A stretch of DNA of 64,000 nt from Ceratorhiza oryzae-sativae (GCA_030998015.1 JARWMV010000233.1:186001-250000), one strand, 5' to 3'; positions 1 to 12,268 are shown, counted from the first letter of the stretch. The notes: a model not told the origin generated them from the sequence alone. Numbers and translations are program-made.

Positions 1-2400
1 TGGTTAGGATTGTTCCAAATGATAAAAGCAACAAGGCTCACTGCATCACATACCAAAATTTCCAGTCACCCTCTTGATCAGTATCATGAGCTAATACTGA
101 AGGCCCTGGAAGATATTTGAAAGTTTTACCATCATGAAAAGCAGGGATAAGATGCACAGTGTGTGCAACATTTGCTGGGTCAATAAAGTCAAATCCAGGG
201 CAGGACTCTAAGTCATTGGGGTCTGTGGCATAATATGAAACCCAGTCAAGATGGTTGTGCTTCAAGCCACTTTTCCATGTTAAGCCTAGTGCCATCCAGT
301 GCACCAATAGAAAATCAACCTGTGAATAAGAGCTACCTAGAACCAATGTGTTTGGATGGAATATTCCCAAAACACAAGCATAGCAAAATGGATGTATGTT
401 TCCATCTGTGGCCCAGACAGCTACAAAATGCTGCTGTGCCTGGGGATGTATGGCCTAATATCATAAGATGTATAGTTCACTCCCAGCAGAGCATGATGGT
501 AGATATGGTTATGCTGAATTTTGGATGAGAGGTGTGCTTTTGTGTATTCAGGTGTATCAGGCTTAAGCTGGTTTGGCAGAAGTCAAGCAAGGACATGATC
601 CTGTAGAAGGGGCAAAAAATACTGAGAATTAGCAGTGAGCTCCTACACAATATAACACAACAGGCAGATTACAAACCTTGGTTGCAGAGTCATTCCTGTT
701 TTCAAGTAACCATGTGGGTAAGTGAACAAATGAGTGTTGGCTTACAGCCATTGTGTATGGCTTGGTGAGGTCTGCTGTGATAGATAAGGCTGGTTGGCTA
801 CTGACTCCCTTCCAGAGCTCATGGGTGGCTAAATGAACTACCTGCCCAAGCTCATTATATATCATCTTGAGTGCAGCCTGTGTTTACTCAATGCCAACAA
901 GTTGGGTAGTAGCATCTTTTTTACTTCTTTGATCATGAAGATTCTTGACTTGCCAGTGCTGCTGCTCACCCTAGATTTTTGTCATTAGCAAGCCCAGGAA
1001 ATATAATTTAAATAACATACAATCTGGGTATGAATCAGATCTTCCATACTCAACAATTGTTGGTGGATAGTCAGGTATAGAATGCATCTTTTATGTTGTA
1101 AGTGAGAATCCCATCTTTCACTTCAAGGCCAGTTCTTTTCCAGGTGTCTTAGATGCTTGTTTTTGCCAACATCAATTCCAAGCCTCGGTTTCATTCCAAG
1201 TCTCCAGGACCTTGTACTGTGATGTATACCTCTGAAAAGCATGTAGCTCTGAGCACAGCAGTGTTGTCACAGACTGCATAGTAGCAAGTGTTGCATCAGA
1301 GTGTAGCTGAAGTTTTGCCAAAGCATGCCAGTAACCCAGTATGAACAGGAGAGTCAAAGTTTGCTGACTTATATGCTCTGGAAGCAACCCTTCAAAAACA
1401 GGTATGCAACACTAATGGCAAGCAATAAAATTATAAGATGTTTATAGCTGATATTAAAGCCTACCTGTAGTATATCCTCAAATTCCCATGCAGCTAAACA
1501 CTTAAGATATGAAATGTTGTCACTGAAGTAATTCATTGTTGATGGACCAAAAGGTGGAATGACACAGAATATACAAAATATTCAGCAATACCTGAGGTAC
1601 AAAGTAACCTAACCCACCAAGCATTGAATTGAGATTCAATATTGCACCTGAGTGTTGAACTATGCACATCAGGTGAATGAATATGTTCTTCCATACACCA
1701 AGTTCAATTTCATGCATGAGATCTACAACCATCATTTGGTGGTAGTTGAACCCAAAATGTGAGAGTCAAGATGAGAAAATATTCTGAAAATTGAGAATCA
1801 GCAATCTTAACATGACAACAGATGAAGGATAGGCTTACAGTAGTTGGGACCAACAACATGGGAGATAGGTGGTTATTGACAGGTTTACTGTCAGGTTTCT
1901 TGCCTTTTGTATAAATGAGCTCCTGTGCACAGCTGACAAGACCCTGATGCTCTGCATTGTCCAGTCTTGGATTCTTTAACCAATACTTAATGACATTAAC
2001 TTGATTAGATAAATGAAGCTTTGACTTTGAGACCAAGCATTGAGGACAAGGGCAAGCACCCATGTTGTGTATTGTTGCTAATGCAACTCTAAAAACTAAA
2101 TTAGTGGATATAAACATATCAGAAATGAGGTATATAATTTTCAGGATAGTCAGCTGAGTAAGTGAAAAAGCATGGGTAGACTTGTCAAGTGATCCCATCT
2201 GCACACTTAATCACTTTTCCATGTGTCCATGCTTCAAGGAGCTCATGATCCAACAGATGGCTCCAGACCTCATGCATTAGCTCATGTTTCAGATTAGCCA
2301 ACAATGGTGCACTTTTAGTACTGGTGCCATCTTTTGAAAGATTTTTCAGGAAATCCAATATGGAGTCAGGGAGCTAGACACAATATTTAATATGGAATTT
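1..2400 (-). mobile_element. Decayed Plavaka-like (CACTA-type) transposon relic
   Basis: Several short minus-strand open stretches lie in the order expected for one long transposase read from about 2,400 down to 38. The N-terminal part (2204-1710) carries a CPCPQC cysteine cluster. The middle part (1735-1520) carries DLMHEIELGVWKNIF, the hallmark of basidiomycete Plavaka transposases. The C-terminal part (370-38) carries DFIDPANVAHTVHLIPAF, also typical of the Plavaka end. Stops and frame changes separate the pieces, so it is not functional. The 3' end runs off the window start and no terminal repeats are visible. The stretch is extremely CpG-poor. Family assignment rests on remembered motifs. 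Confidence 0.75.
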
Positions 2401-2879
2401 ATGATTTATTTTAACCAACAGTTGACTCACCAAAGGTATATGTGCAATATCATGACATGGATCACTATTTAGCTTGCAGCATCCATGTTATGGATCACTA
2501 ACATTTTCTATTATTTTAGTCTGCTCTGCCAACCTCAATCAATGCCTCTGTAACAAAATTGTGAAATACCTGAATTTGTATGCACTCCAAATTGTACTAC
2601 TTTGTGACCCTTTAAATAGTACAAATTCTCTGCTCTCCAATACATATTTTATTAAGATTTTACAATGAGATCTCAGAGAGATACAGAGGTTGCAATATTT
2701 CCTCTTATCAAGAAATATTGATTACAACATTGCACTGCTCGTATCTCAGCAACCGCTTATGCTATCAATGCAATCTTATGCTCTATTGACAGCTAATCTT
2801 TGGTGGTATCTGCTGCTGGAAGATTGTTGCAGTCCACCAGATCCTTGCACCAGAATGGCCTGAAGATCATTAGGATCCT

Positions 2880-3405
2880 ACTGGACCATCAATCAAGATC
2901 TAATGACTCCAGTGAGTCAGGAGAGCCTTCCAAATTGATCCAGAAGCTTCTCTGACTCACTTTATGACTCACTGAGATGTAGCCTCCATTCATTACATGT
3001 ATATACTATGATAATATGATCTACAAGCCAATAGCAGGTCTCAGATGCATCAATGCCTTCGATCCACACCCTGTCTTTACTCTTTTATCCTATACTGGGC
3101 TAGGGTGTACCCCAAGTATAGTAGTACCCTCTTTTGATGATCGCACTGGCATGCATGTATCTATTTGGCTCTGGAATGCCCTCCTCAGGGTATAAAAGGA
3201 CCTCCTCTGAGGCCCTTCCAGACCACCTTCCCTTCACTACTCAACCCAGACCGGTTATTGGTTTCTTTTCTCTTTCTATTTCTCTTGTCTGTGTGTGATT
3301 TCTTATATAACTAGTACTGAGGAATAAAGTACCATATTAGTTATATACTGTCTGAGTCATTGTATCTTATATACAGAGATATATAAGGATACAATATTGC
3401 CTGAT
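2880..3405 (+). mobile_element. LTR-like stretch, possibly a solo or truncated retrotransposon LTR
   Basis: A promoter-like organisation is visible: a TATA box (gtataaaagg at about 3189) followed by a pyrimidine-rich tract, then an AATAAA signal at about 3322, then an AT-rich end near 3405. Just downstream, near 3420, aggtaccagc weakly resembles the initiator-tRNA primer binding site of copia/gypsy elements. No gag or pol coding is seen in 3,400-3,860 and no second LTR copy was found. Boundaries are guesses. It could equally be a decayed cellular promoter. The rest of 2,400-3,860 shows nothing recognisable. Confidence 0.35.
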
Positions 3406-3863
3406 TGAGCATGACATTAGGTACCAGCTATTAGAGGAAATCTAAGTACCTGTAGCTGAGGAAGTACACGCATTAGGCAGCCCACCATCTATCCTATAAG
3501 CTATTGCTTAAGCCTAGTATTAAGATTAGTATCAGTTAGTCCAAGTGACTAGGGCTGAACTACATTTAAGATATCTAAGGGAACCTGACCATAGTAGTCT
3601 TGCTCTTTATACCTATAAATTAGTCAGTTTACACTGTGAAAGATTAAGACTACCTTGAGTGTTACTTGATTGCATTGCAACTACTTTGAGCCTTCTTACT
3701 CTAGTCTAAGAAGTATTGAGTACAATTAGTGTATACTAACATATCTACATTTGCTTAAGCTCTAGATATCCAAGTGTACCCTGACCCATAACACAATGAC
3801 TGGAGGCTGAGAAAACTGGTTGCATTTATCTTGAAGCATTGCAGGTGGCAAGTGAATTACATA

Positions 3864-4077
3864 CACTGGCTCACAAAAGAAACACAGCATGTGACAGAAA
3901 AAATTTCAAGCTTTGACTCTGTCTGATATACTGTATTTAGAGAGTAAATGCATTAGTAGAAGTCACACAAAACAGTGTAGAGAACAACCATGCAGGATAT
4001 CTAACAATTTGGCACAGTTCTCATGATGAGAGGTGGCTTGTAAGTTGTGGGTAGCTGCATTACTTTTGTAATGTAAC
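3864..4077. repeat. Left 214-bp terminal inverted repeat of the Tc1-like element
   Basis: Reverse complement of 5263-5476 with scattered mismatches. I see no CpG in this copy, whereas the right copy keeps several (for example in ctgcgcc, aaatcgtt and gccgtt), so this end looks more decayed. Confidence 0.9.
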
Positions 4078-4160
4078 ACCATGAAGGACTTGCCCAATGC
4101 ATTATACAAGGTATGGACACATTTTGGATAGGTTTTCAATTATATACAAGTATAATAGGA

Positions 4161-5180
4161 TCAATACTTGGTATTTCCACCCCTTGCTTGGATTACAGCT
4201 TGTACTCTACAAGGAAGAGAGTCATACAAATGATCAATAAAATCCTGAGGTACACAATGCCACTCCTCCTGAAAAGCACTCCATAGCTCCTCTAAATTAC
4301 TTGGCAAAACACACCTGGAGTGAACTTTCCGATCCACATAGCTCCATACATGCTCAATTATATTCAAGTCTGGGCTCTGGGCTGGCCACAGCAACACACA
4401 AATCAACTTGGCACTTAGCCAATCCCAGGCCACATGCAAAGTATGCTTCAGGTTGTTGTCCTGTTGGAATATCATCTGGTTTTTTTTAAGTTTTGCATCC
4501 TTTAGTGTCCCTAGAAGTCCCTCCTCCAGTATCTCCATATAATAATGCCCCATTAAGGTTCCATGGATACAGACAAGTTGCCCAACACCATGTTGGTGGA
4601 CAATCCCCCAGGTCATGAGGCTACCACCACTGTGTTTCACAGTTTTTCAGGTGTATCATGGATCCATTGCCTTTCCTACTATCCTATACAAGTATTGGTG
4701 CCCATCTGAGCCAAATAAATTGACTTTCTTCTCATCTGAGTACATCATGCAAGCCCAATCAGCTGCCATCCAAGTTGCCCACTCTTGGCACCAGGTTAGC
4801 CAAATATGCTTGTTGACACATGAGATGAGTGGAGCACAATGTTGTACATATGCTCTAAGCCCAATTGACTTTAGATTTTGGCACACAGTCTGAACACTGA
4901 CATGGGGGAAAAGGTGGTTGCAGATCTGCACTGCATTACTTGTTTGGCCTTGAGCAAGTGAGAGCCCAGCAAATTTGGCATCAGAAACAGTGAGGATACA
5001 CAGACAACCAGACTTGGCAGCTACAGATGATAAACTGCAGGTTTTACAGTTTCAGGTGTATATGCAACTGGCTGTAGTTGGGTGAACACCAACTGCAGGT
5101 CCAATCTTGCAGAACAACATCCCCTGATGGTGTAGCTCATTGATTCGAGCACAAACTTCAGGTGTAGCATAGTGAGTCAT
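4161..5180 (-). pseudogene. Tc1-like transposase (DDE superfamily), broken by three stop codons
   Basis: One continuous frame runs from an ATG at 5180 (MTHYATPEVCARINELHHQG, start of the HTH region) to a stop at 4161. The DDE core is clear: SDEKKVNLFGSDG, then SGGSLMTWG, then FQQDN, and finally AQSPDLNIIEHVW with the last acidic residue, followed by a typical C-terminus. Three in-frame TGA codons interrupt it: one near 5053 and two just upstream of the SGGSLMTWG part (about 4650-4660). All three fit CGA (Arg) changed to TGA by C-to-T transition at CpG. No frameshift is needed. Length (about 340 codons) is normal for the family. Confidence 0.9.
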
Positions 5181-5262
5181 GATAATTGGCCTCTAGAATG
5201 TGTGTTCTGGTGTGGTGAATGTGTGAAAGGGCAATAAATTTGTGGGAATGGCTCAAGGGAGG

Positions 5263-5476
5263 GTTACATTACAAAAGTAATGCAGCTACCCACAACTTAC
5301 AAGCCACCTCTCATCATGAGAACTGCGCCAAATCGTTAGATATCCTGCATGGTTGTTCTCTATGCCGTTTTGTGTGACTTCTACTAATGCATTTACTCTC
5401 TAAATACAGTATATCAGACAGAGTCAAAGCTCAAAATTTTTTCTGTCATGTGCTGCATTTCTTTTGTGAGCCAGTG
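5263..5476. repeat. Right 214-bp terminal inverted repeat of the Tc1-like element
   Basis: Partner of 3864-4077. It ends in agccagtg followed by the TA target duplication and keeps more CpG sites than the left copy. Confidence 0.9.
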
Positions 5477-5659
5477 TAAGTCTTGCAGCCTACCACTGTG
5501 GGAGTTTTGCTGTTGCGCAGTCCATAGCAATTCAATTCGTTTGATTTTTCGCACACGTATAGGTTCGATACGTAGCTACATTTCGTACTAGTGCGCCAAT
5601 ATTTCAATCTCCACCGTTCGCTCGAAGCCGCAGCTTCAAGCCGAACCAGCATGAGAAAA

Positions 5660-5691
5660 GTCACATGCTGCAAGAGTTTAGTAAGCCAGTG
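5660..5691. repeat. Orphan terminal repeat of a related Tc1-like element
   Basis: The sequence gtcacatgctgc, then about ten bases, then agccagtg followed by TA matches the outer end of the right repeat of the neighbouring element (gtcatgtgctgc...agccagtg-TA) in motif, spacing and orientation. The inner part is unrelated. The 1.6-kb element may therefore have inserted close to, or inside, an older relative. No partner end is seen. Confidence 0.55.
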
Positions 5692-6034
5692 TAGGTGAAG
5701 TATCTATATTGTGGTGCAAAATACTTAAAATTGGGTGCCTTGCCCATTTTCTAAATGCATTTGTTGGGACCAAGACAATCCCAACAACAGGAATCCCAGC
5801 CTAGTAAAGCTTTTGTTGAAGATGTCACAATCCAAAGGCTGCCTAAAATCTAAAAGTGGACAAAATGTCTATTTTAAATGGAATTGTCCAAATGTCCAAA
5901 ATATTTGGACATTCCCAATCTGTAGAGCTCCCAATAATAACAATCAACTAATAATCTGATGCAATATAAATGGCGTAAATTGGAGCAACTTGGAGGTTAT
6001 TGTACCATTACCAGACCCCCGGCATTACACGTCA
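5692..6034. other. Intergenic stretch between transposon block and first gene
   Basis: AT-rich sequence with several copies of gtccaaa/ttggac words near 5860-5900. I see no gene, RNA or repeat boundary here. Confidence 0.5.
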
Positions 6035-7990
6035 TCAATTTTTGCTGAGTAGCACTTGGTTCACAAATTCCTTGGCCTTCACTATCCAACCACGTCTCCT
6101 TCTGGAGTTTTTCTCCGGGAGCTGACCAAGACCTCCGTTGGACTCCTGGTCCGGCTTGGGAGTTTCAGTGATGTTGGCGCTACTGTGGCTTGTAGAATGA
6201 TGGCTCTGATCTGCAAACACCGTATGCCCCGTGACTTTAGTAGTCGCTGTGGGAGGGACACAATGCCCAATCTGTCGCATTTGGGTCAACGGGCCTGTCT
6301 CAATCCTTGTCTCCCGTATTGGTATTCTCGTCGAACCAGGGAGTACTGGAGTTGGCATCGGTATTGGCCTCATACTGGAGGCTGCTACACTTGGTATTGG
6401 CATTGATATTCCCGACTGACCAGAGGGTAACGGAGTTGGCATCGGCGCTGTGCCTGTCAGAGAGGAGGCTGCTACAGCCGCTCAGTCTTTTCTCGAAGGA
6501 TACAAAAAACTATATGGCCATACCATTTGACGCCCCCACTGCTGGAGAAGTTGAATGCGCAGCAGGTTGTCCTATCACTGGATCCTCAGGCACTTGTACC
6601 CAAAATGATTGCCCCTCCTCGAGCTCGAATCGCTTAGAATAATCATCTATGTACCCCAGTAGGTGCTTCATCCATGCGTTGAATTCCAATTGTAAGGTGC
6701 CTCCTGGCCATAGTTCACCATCATCCCACTGCTGCTGGGAGGTGGAGCTAGTGAACTGTAATCCCCTGAGAACAATCCGCTTCATGATGGCGTTTTTGAG
6801 TCCGTCTGGTCCATCCTGTTCCTGTCTCGGAATCTTCTCTCTCAAATACGATCCGTTGAAGAGCCTCCCTCCGTAATCTGGTTGATAGACAATGAATTAA
6901 CTTTGTGATTTTAGCGCCTGCATTTCTGAACGTGCCTCTGAAAATTCCTGTAGGGCTGTTCTCGGCATGCCACTTGGTTAACGTGAAAGACCATGCAGCC
7001 TTCAGGTTTTCTACTACTATTTGCTTGCCCTCGTCATAACAAACTTCAATGGTGCTCGATTCACCACTGGTAAAGAATATAGAAAAGTTCTCTACCGGAC
7101 TCTTTTCTGATGACTCTTTTATACCCATGCTGGATGCCGAGTTGTACGGGTCTTCGAAACCAACATAAAAATGTGGCTGTTGGTCCAGTCGGATGATACG
7201 TCCAGCCTTGCCGAATCCCTTGCTGAACATGTATAGTAGTTGCTCCATATTTATGTCCGAGTAGAGTTCACCTATCACGCCATGAAATGATCGATGGGCT
7301 TTCTAGCAATTTGCATGCACGTACGAGTGAATGCAATCGCCTGGCTAGCGAAAAGGGTGTGCAACCTGAATTGTATTGTCTTTTTGACGAGGTGACTCTG
7401 CGAAGCTTAACATTAGTCCAATCGCTCGTGTGGAAAAGTAGACTGCCATCTTGCCTTTGACCGGAATTTCAGGCAAAGCCTTTCCACCAACCCACTCCGC
7501 CGAATGTCCTTCTCCCTCTCTTCTTTTAATCTCTTTTTGTAATCATGCTTGTCACTATGGTCCTGAGTAATAATTACTCCATTAGCTAAAGAACGAAAGT
7601 ATGGGGGACGCACTCCATGAGTCTTCAAATCCAATTCCTTATACTCTTCCATTTTTTTGATGCATTCATCAATTTTCTCATCTATCTTTTCCCCCCGTAT
7701 TGTTTTTGAATTCGCAACCTCAGCTACCACCGCACTGGTTGATTTGAGAATTCTGGGTACATATCAGTCGAGTTTCGTCTGAATAGTCACCACTGAAGGC
7801 GAATGGCTCACTCCTCTAGTTTTTCAAAGCTACCCTCTTGAATCCCACCTTCAGGGGGGGGTGTGAGCTCTCTGCAGATCTTGATAAGCAAGACGAGCGA
7901 ATTTCGGCGGAAAGTTGTGATCCGGCCAGCACTTCGGACCAATTTAACGATATCCCCCCCCAATTTCTCAGACATGTTAAATATGGCCAT
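6035..7990 (-). CDS. Unrecognised multi-exon protein with lysine-rich helical and proline-rich tail regions
   Basis: Minus-strand exons appear in order. The first runs from an ATG at 7990 and ends at a gtgagc donor in phase 2. A 59-bp intron ends in cccag, and the next segment (to 7413) is rich in Lys/Glu (EKIDEKIDECIKKMEEYKEL). A separate stretch at 7278-6900 includes IGELYSDINMEQLLYMFSKG, then comes a segment at 6866-6510 containing WDDGELWPGGTLQLEFNAWM, and finally a tail (6442-6035) with repeated PIPMPTP words and an RRRR cluster. I could not join all pieces in phase, so frameshifts or missed introns are possible. The helical N-terminus recalls fungal signalling adaptors, but no family is assigned. 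Confidence 0.45.
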
Positions 7991-9443
7991 GGCGCGGCAA
8001 ATTTAGCAGCGGACTAAACGAACGCGGGTGGGGAGCGGGTAGCTAGAGCGCCATGAGAGGCAATAGTGGAGTAGCTGCCGGATATTAGGGCCTATCAGCA
8101 CGTACGGCGCTTATGCATAGTCGACTTGCCCTATCAGGGATTTTTGCTCATGCGAATTCTCACACACATGTTCTCAATCTTACTCACCCGCCCGGATGCT
8201 GTGTGTCCCAAAAAATCTTTCAAAAGTAGCGGGCAGGTAGGTTCTGTCATGAGTTGCACCCACCGGCAGGCGGCACGCCGTCGTCACGCGTCTACCACGT
8301 TTTAGCACGAACGAAACACATGTCCGAGGGGAAGGACTCTTTTCTTCAAAATTCAAACTCGACACGACGCCACGGGTGCATGTCCCCATGATCAAACACA
8401 ACGATCCAATCACGTCCTGCCCGGAACGACCTCGTGAGGCAATCGAAAAACCGGGTATACTCAGCGAAATCCACAAAAATCAAACTAGTGGGAACTAGCT
8501 CCATAGGGCTGGGTACGTTGTGGGTTATGCACGACTCATATTAACACCAGCTTCTGCTGCTGCTAGGTTCAAATGAGCGCTCCTGAGCTTAATCAGCCAG
8601 CCATGCGCTACCGCAGGCTCGCTAGAAATTGGGGATTTTGCAGGGACGATCGGAGTCCGACTTGCCGTCACGGACGAATGGTAAAGCCACGCTCGGAGCG
8701 CATCGCTTAGGGTTGCGCAATGTGATGTATGTAAGCCATAATATTGGGTTTCTGGTGAAATGGCTGTTCCAGTTCTGCGTTCCAGTCCTGTCACTTTACT
8801 CTATTTCTTCTGAATCTTGGTGGGAGGCAGGGGCCCTGGTGGAGATATGTAGGCGATAGGTCAGAAATTGATGAGATTATAGTACTGAGCATATACGACT
8901 ACACCCGGGAGCACACCCCGGCCAGCCTCTGATCCCGTGGGTAGTAGAGTCGTTGATATAGATATCGCAAACAGCGCATATGCTTACTTTTTCAAACCCT
9001 CCGGATAGGAATAGCGATTTGATCATAAATTCTCTAAAGGCCTCGGCATTAATTCTAGCTTATCTATGAAGTCCGTGGGTCCCCTAATTGAAGGCTTCAT
9101 AAATACATGAATGTAGAATAAAATAGCATGACCTATACTGAAATAGATCCAGCTATGACAGGAATCATCCGATCAGGTCACCATAAGCTGAAAGTCTGCT
9201 CTCGCTGCTCTCGTCCTCTGACACGTTCTACAGCTTCTACGAGATGACCTGTAATTCATGCATCCAAAATACAATTATCTTATTCAGTTTGCAAGTTAGA
9301 ACGAACAACGTAAGGCGCATTCCGTCCGTTTTGTGCAGTCGAAATTTCGACAAGGCGAACGCGACCTGTCAGAATCATTAATGATTTACGATTACAATCC
9401 AGACAACCTCGGTATTGCACACAATTGGCAAGCAAGAAAAAAC
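7991..9443. other. Intergenic stretch, no supported gene
   Basis: Open frames here are short, lack family resemblance and have no convincing splice pairs. I see no RNA gene or repeat boundary. Confidence 0.5.
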
Positions 9444-10240
9444 TTAGGTATCCCAGCCGAAAAACGCCCGCACCGTTTCGAGAAAAAGAGACAAAAGTGG
9501 TAATAAACTGAGCAGACTAAAACACCAGACTGCAACTCGAACATCCAAGTGTTCCGCCAATGAGACATAGAGTAGTAACTGGGCAACGAAACAAATGTAC
9601 CCAAGCAACAACATAGCGAGCCCTTCCCAAGCGGAAACTGAAGTGTTGGCGTGATCTTATGTCGCTGGCGTATAAGCTAGTACTCACAATGATATTTCAC
9701 CAGCTGCGTTATACGGCGCAGCCCGTGGTTCCGGAAAAGTCTGTTGAGAGAATCGCTAGTTTTGTCACTCTTGTTGAGATGTGGTGGTTGGTTCCTTGCG
9801 GAACGCCAATCGAGCTCGCTGTGTTCGTCGATTAGGAGCAGGGAACTGAACGTCGCGCTCACACCGAAAAAGAAGCTCATATAAGTGAGCGTAAGTAGGG
9901 CACGGTAGCCCGAACCGTTCAAGTTAATTGGCTGCTTTTCATCTAACCCCTTGACGAAGGTTAATAGCTGACTCTCAACTGCAGCAAATAATGCGGCCTG
10001 ATTCGTAGTCATGATGTGCAGCTGGACTCATTCCTCAAAACAAGTACTCACAACGGTAGCTGATGCCTGAAACGACTGCTGCCATCCATTTCGGACTGAT
10101 TGAATCAGGGGAGGAAGCTGGTCTAACAGCACCAGCTTAGGGATATAGGGATGGCGAAGTAAATCTACTCACAATCTAGGCCACCAGTTTCAATTGCGTC
10201 TGACGCTTTTTCATCGCCGCCGAAGGAGAGGAGGGTGTGA
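9444..10240 (-). CDS. Small multipass membrane protein, family copy 1
   Basis: Exons on the minus strand: one ending at 10173, then 10122-10052 (71 nt), 9997-9688 (310 nt) and 9622-9444 (179 nt), all in consistent phase. The product has a conserved GW...FQ segment, a first membrane helix around TYMSFFFGVSATFSSLLL, then two more hydrophobic helices in the last exon. It shares exon sizes and splice phases with the copies at 15.7 and 20.9 kb, differing mainly in a longer last exon. No ATG was found in frame for exon 1: the frame is open through a run of ten A residues near 10250 but begins after a TAA. The start may be lost, mis-sequenced or on an upstream exon. Function unknown. Confidence 0.65.
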
Positions 10241-12204
10241 CTTGTGGGTTTTTTTTTTAGTTGAATGAGACGCTGGCGGGCTTATGAACACATCCTCGTG
10301 CAACACGCCAGAACAGCGTGCCTCTCAATCTGCCCCCATGATGGCGCTTACTATATCGAGTGATACTGCAAAATCGGCTTGTGTTCACGAACGCGCCACG
10401 TGCTTGGGACCCCAGTTTACCAGTGGGCATGCTGGTGTATATCGAAGTTGGGCGGCGTTAATCCGCGCTCCGGAAGTCTACCCCCGATCTCCATATCAAT
10501 CTTCGATATTAAACCAATATTTGGGCTACCCCCGTCCCGGATGGGGCTGTGCTGCTGACACAAAAGTCATAGCCAGGCCCCCGGCTCCGCGGCGCTTAGT
10601 TGCCACTCCAAAATCGGGGCTGGCTCGGGGTCCCCCAGGAGACCCCGAAGCCCTTTGTGAGTGGCACAGCCGAACCCCTCAACAACGCACCCCTCGCAAG
10701 TGGAGAAACAACACACGTGCTTTTACCGAGTAATTAGAAACTTCTTTGCTGATGCTCTAGCTTTACTTAATGATTCACATAACCATGGTGACTAAACAAG
10801 TGAGGTCGCTCGGCATTGGGTGGCCACCACTGCGAATATACACTTGGAAACCGTTTTTTGTGGAAATTCAGGAGGAGTGGACAGCGGCTATTCTGGGTAA
10901 ATAGACCGATTTTCAGCGTGAATTTCAGGGCTGATACCTCTGATATGAGGACACTAACATATCCAGGAATTTCCTGACTTCAACCAACCTGATCGAAGGT
11001 GAAGGTGCACGCAACATTCATTTGTCCACATTGACACTCAATCGGAAATCAGCTGTCGGGTTCAAAATCCGATCCTGTGGTCCGGAATGTGGTTTTTTCT
11101 CGATGGAATGTAGAATTTGTACGTAAAATGAGCATACAGTGTATCTATGAGTTTCTCCGTTCTCGCTGTATGTAAAGAACACTGTACATCGCAGAAAACT
11201 ATGGCTTCTGATACATTCTGATAGAGGCCCAATTATCATTAAAAAGCAGCATTAAATAATTCTACAGCATACCCAAGCTAATTCATACCTATAACGATTC
11301 CTAGCTCTGAACCTTACCGCATTTACTCAACCCCTGGACGCCGGCACCATCAGATGCCTCAAGGGCCGTTAGCACCGCGATTTCCTCAGAAGTTATCGAG
11401 TGCGATGTTGCTGGCTCTTCTAAGAATCACCATATCAATCAACTCGAGGGAGGCTCTTGGCGAAGGAGGCGTCAGAGAGGTTCAGCCAAGCCCAGTTGTC
11501 GACTGCTGACACTATGCAGGAATCGCCCGCCCAATCTATTCCCTCTTTCAGTACTTACTCCCGATGAGCCCATGAAATATGGGATTGAAGCTGAGTTACA
11601 GCGTTTTGGCATCACTGTATCTGCCTGGACTGGTTAGGTATGACCAAAATGCTGAAACCGAAGCGCCACAGGCAAATCCGCCAATGATCACGAGCTCGGA
11701 ATCCATTAGTGATCAGTGCGCATGCCCCATTTGACTGGTGAGAGTGGTGTCCCGAGTGCTTCCTAAGTATGGGGACTGGTCATGAGTCGATTTGCTTGCG
11801 GCCGTTGACCGACGAGATGACTGTCAAAGAGGCAGCGGTTCCGGTGGAGTGATTTTTCTTATTCTACGCACTATAGTATAGAGATTTATCATCTTAAATA
11901 TATTTAAAATGTATCCATTGGCCATATTTTGTCCCCGTTCGTATTCTATAAGTCCACGCTCGCGCATTTCTGTGGTCACTCACATGAACGTTTCCAGTTC
12001 GACCGTGCATGTGATGCGAAGCCCCTCGACAGTGGAGAATCGTCGACAAGCGGGCATTTCAAATTTACCATCAATTCTGCTAATAGGGGGTTCGGATGTA
12101 CTTCAACTGGCAGCTGTCTGTAGCCAAACTCGGTTGGTGGCTGGGGGGGTGGCGTGACGCGCGTGGCTATTGGAAATGCAGTCATTTGGCCTCGGGGTGG
12201 CCAT
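10241..12204. other. Intergenic stretch with a dispersed repeat copy
   Basis: A 149-codon open frame at 10284-10733 lacks any recognisable feature and is probably chance in GC-rich sequence. A short inverted repeat (cggggtc / gaccccg) sits at 10626-10647. A diverged repeat at 10841-10990 also occurs at 18.05 kb. Nothing else is supported. Confidence 0.5.
10841..10990. repeat. Diverged dispersed repeat, copy A
   Basis: Shares ordered words with 18046-18195: cacttg followed by aaacc and gttt, ggaaatt, cagc...gctat, ctgata...agg, cac.ctaacat, then ccagga. Spacing is similar but identity is modest. Both copies lie on the 5' side of a minus-strand membrane-protein gene, so an old segmental duplication is possible. 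Confidence 0.5.
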
Positions 12205-12227
12205 CACGTGACTCAAAACATCACGTG
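12205..12227. promoter_or_regulatory. Paired CACGTG motifs upstream of MIF2
   Basis: CACGTG at 12205-12210 and 12222-12227, both in TCACGTGA context, 42 bp before the MIF2 start codon. Similar palindromes precede several other genes here. They resemble binding sites for bHLH factors of the Cbf1/USF type. Binding is inferred. Confidence 0.55.
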
Positions 12228-12268
12228 AGCAAGCCCACATCCTCCCCATCTCGACCATAATCAGAGTA

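Larger units (their letters stand above)
3864..5476 (-). mobile_element. Complete Tc1-like DNA transposon, 1,613 bp
   Basis: The element is bounded by TA dinucleotides (3862-3863 and 5477-5478), the Tc1/mariner target duplication. It begins CACTGGCTCACAAAAG and ends with the reverse complement. Each end carries a 214-bp inverted repeat (3864-4077 and 5263-5476), and a broken transposase gene lies between them on the minus strand. Repeats over 200 bp are long for Tc1 elements, where short or IR/DR-type ends are usual. The two repeats differ mainly where the right copy has CG and the left has TG or CA. The element is non-autonomous now but could be mobilised in trans. Confidence 0.93.

Noticed and set aside
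10284..10733. 149-codon plus-strand open frame upstream of membrane copy 1
   Set aside because: Composition is typical of a chance frame in GC-rich DNA; no domain, splice extension or conserved counterpart near the other family copies.
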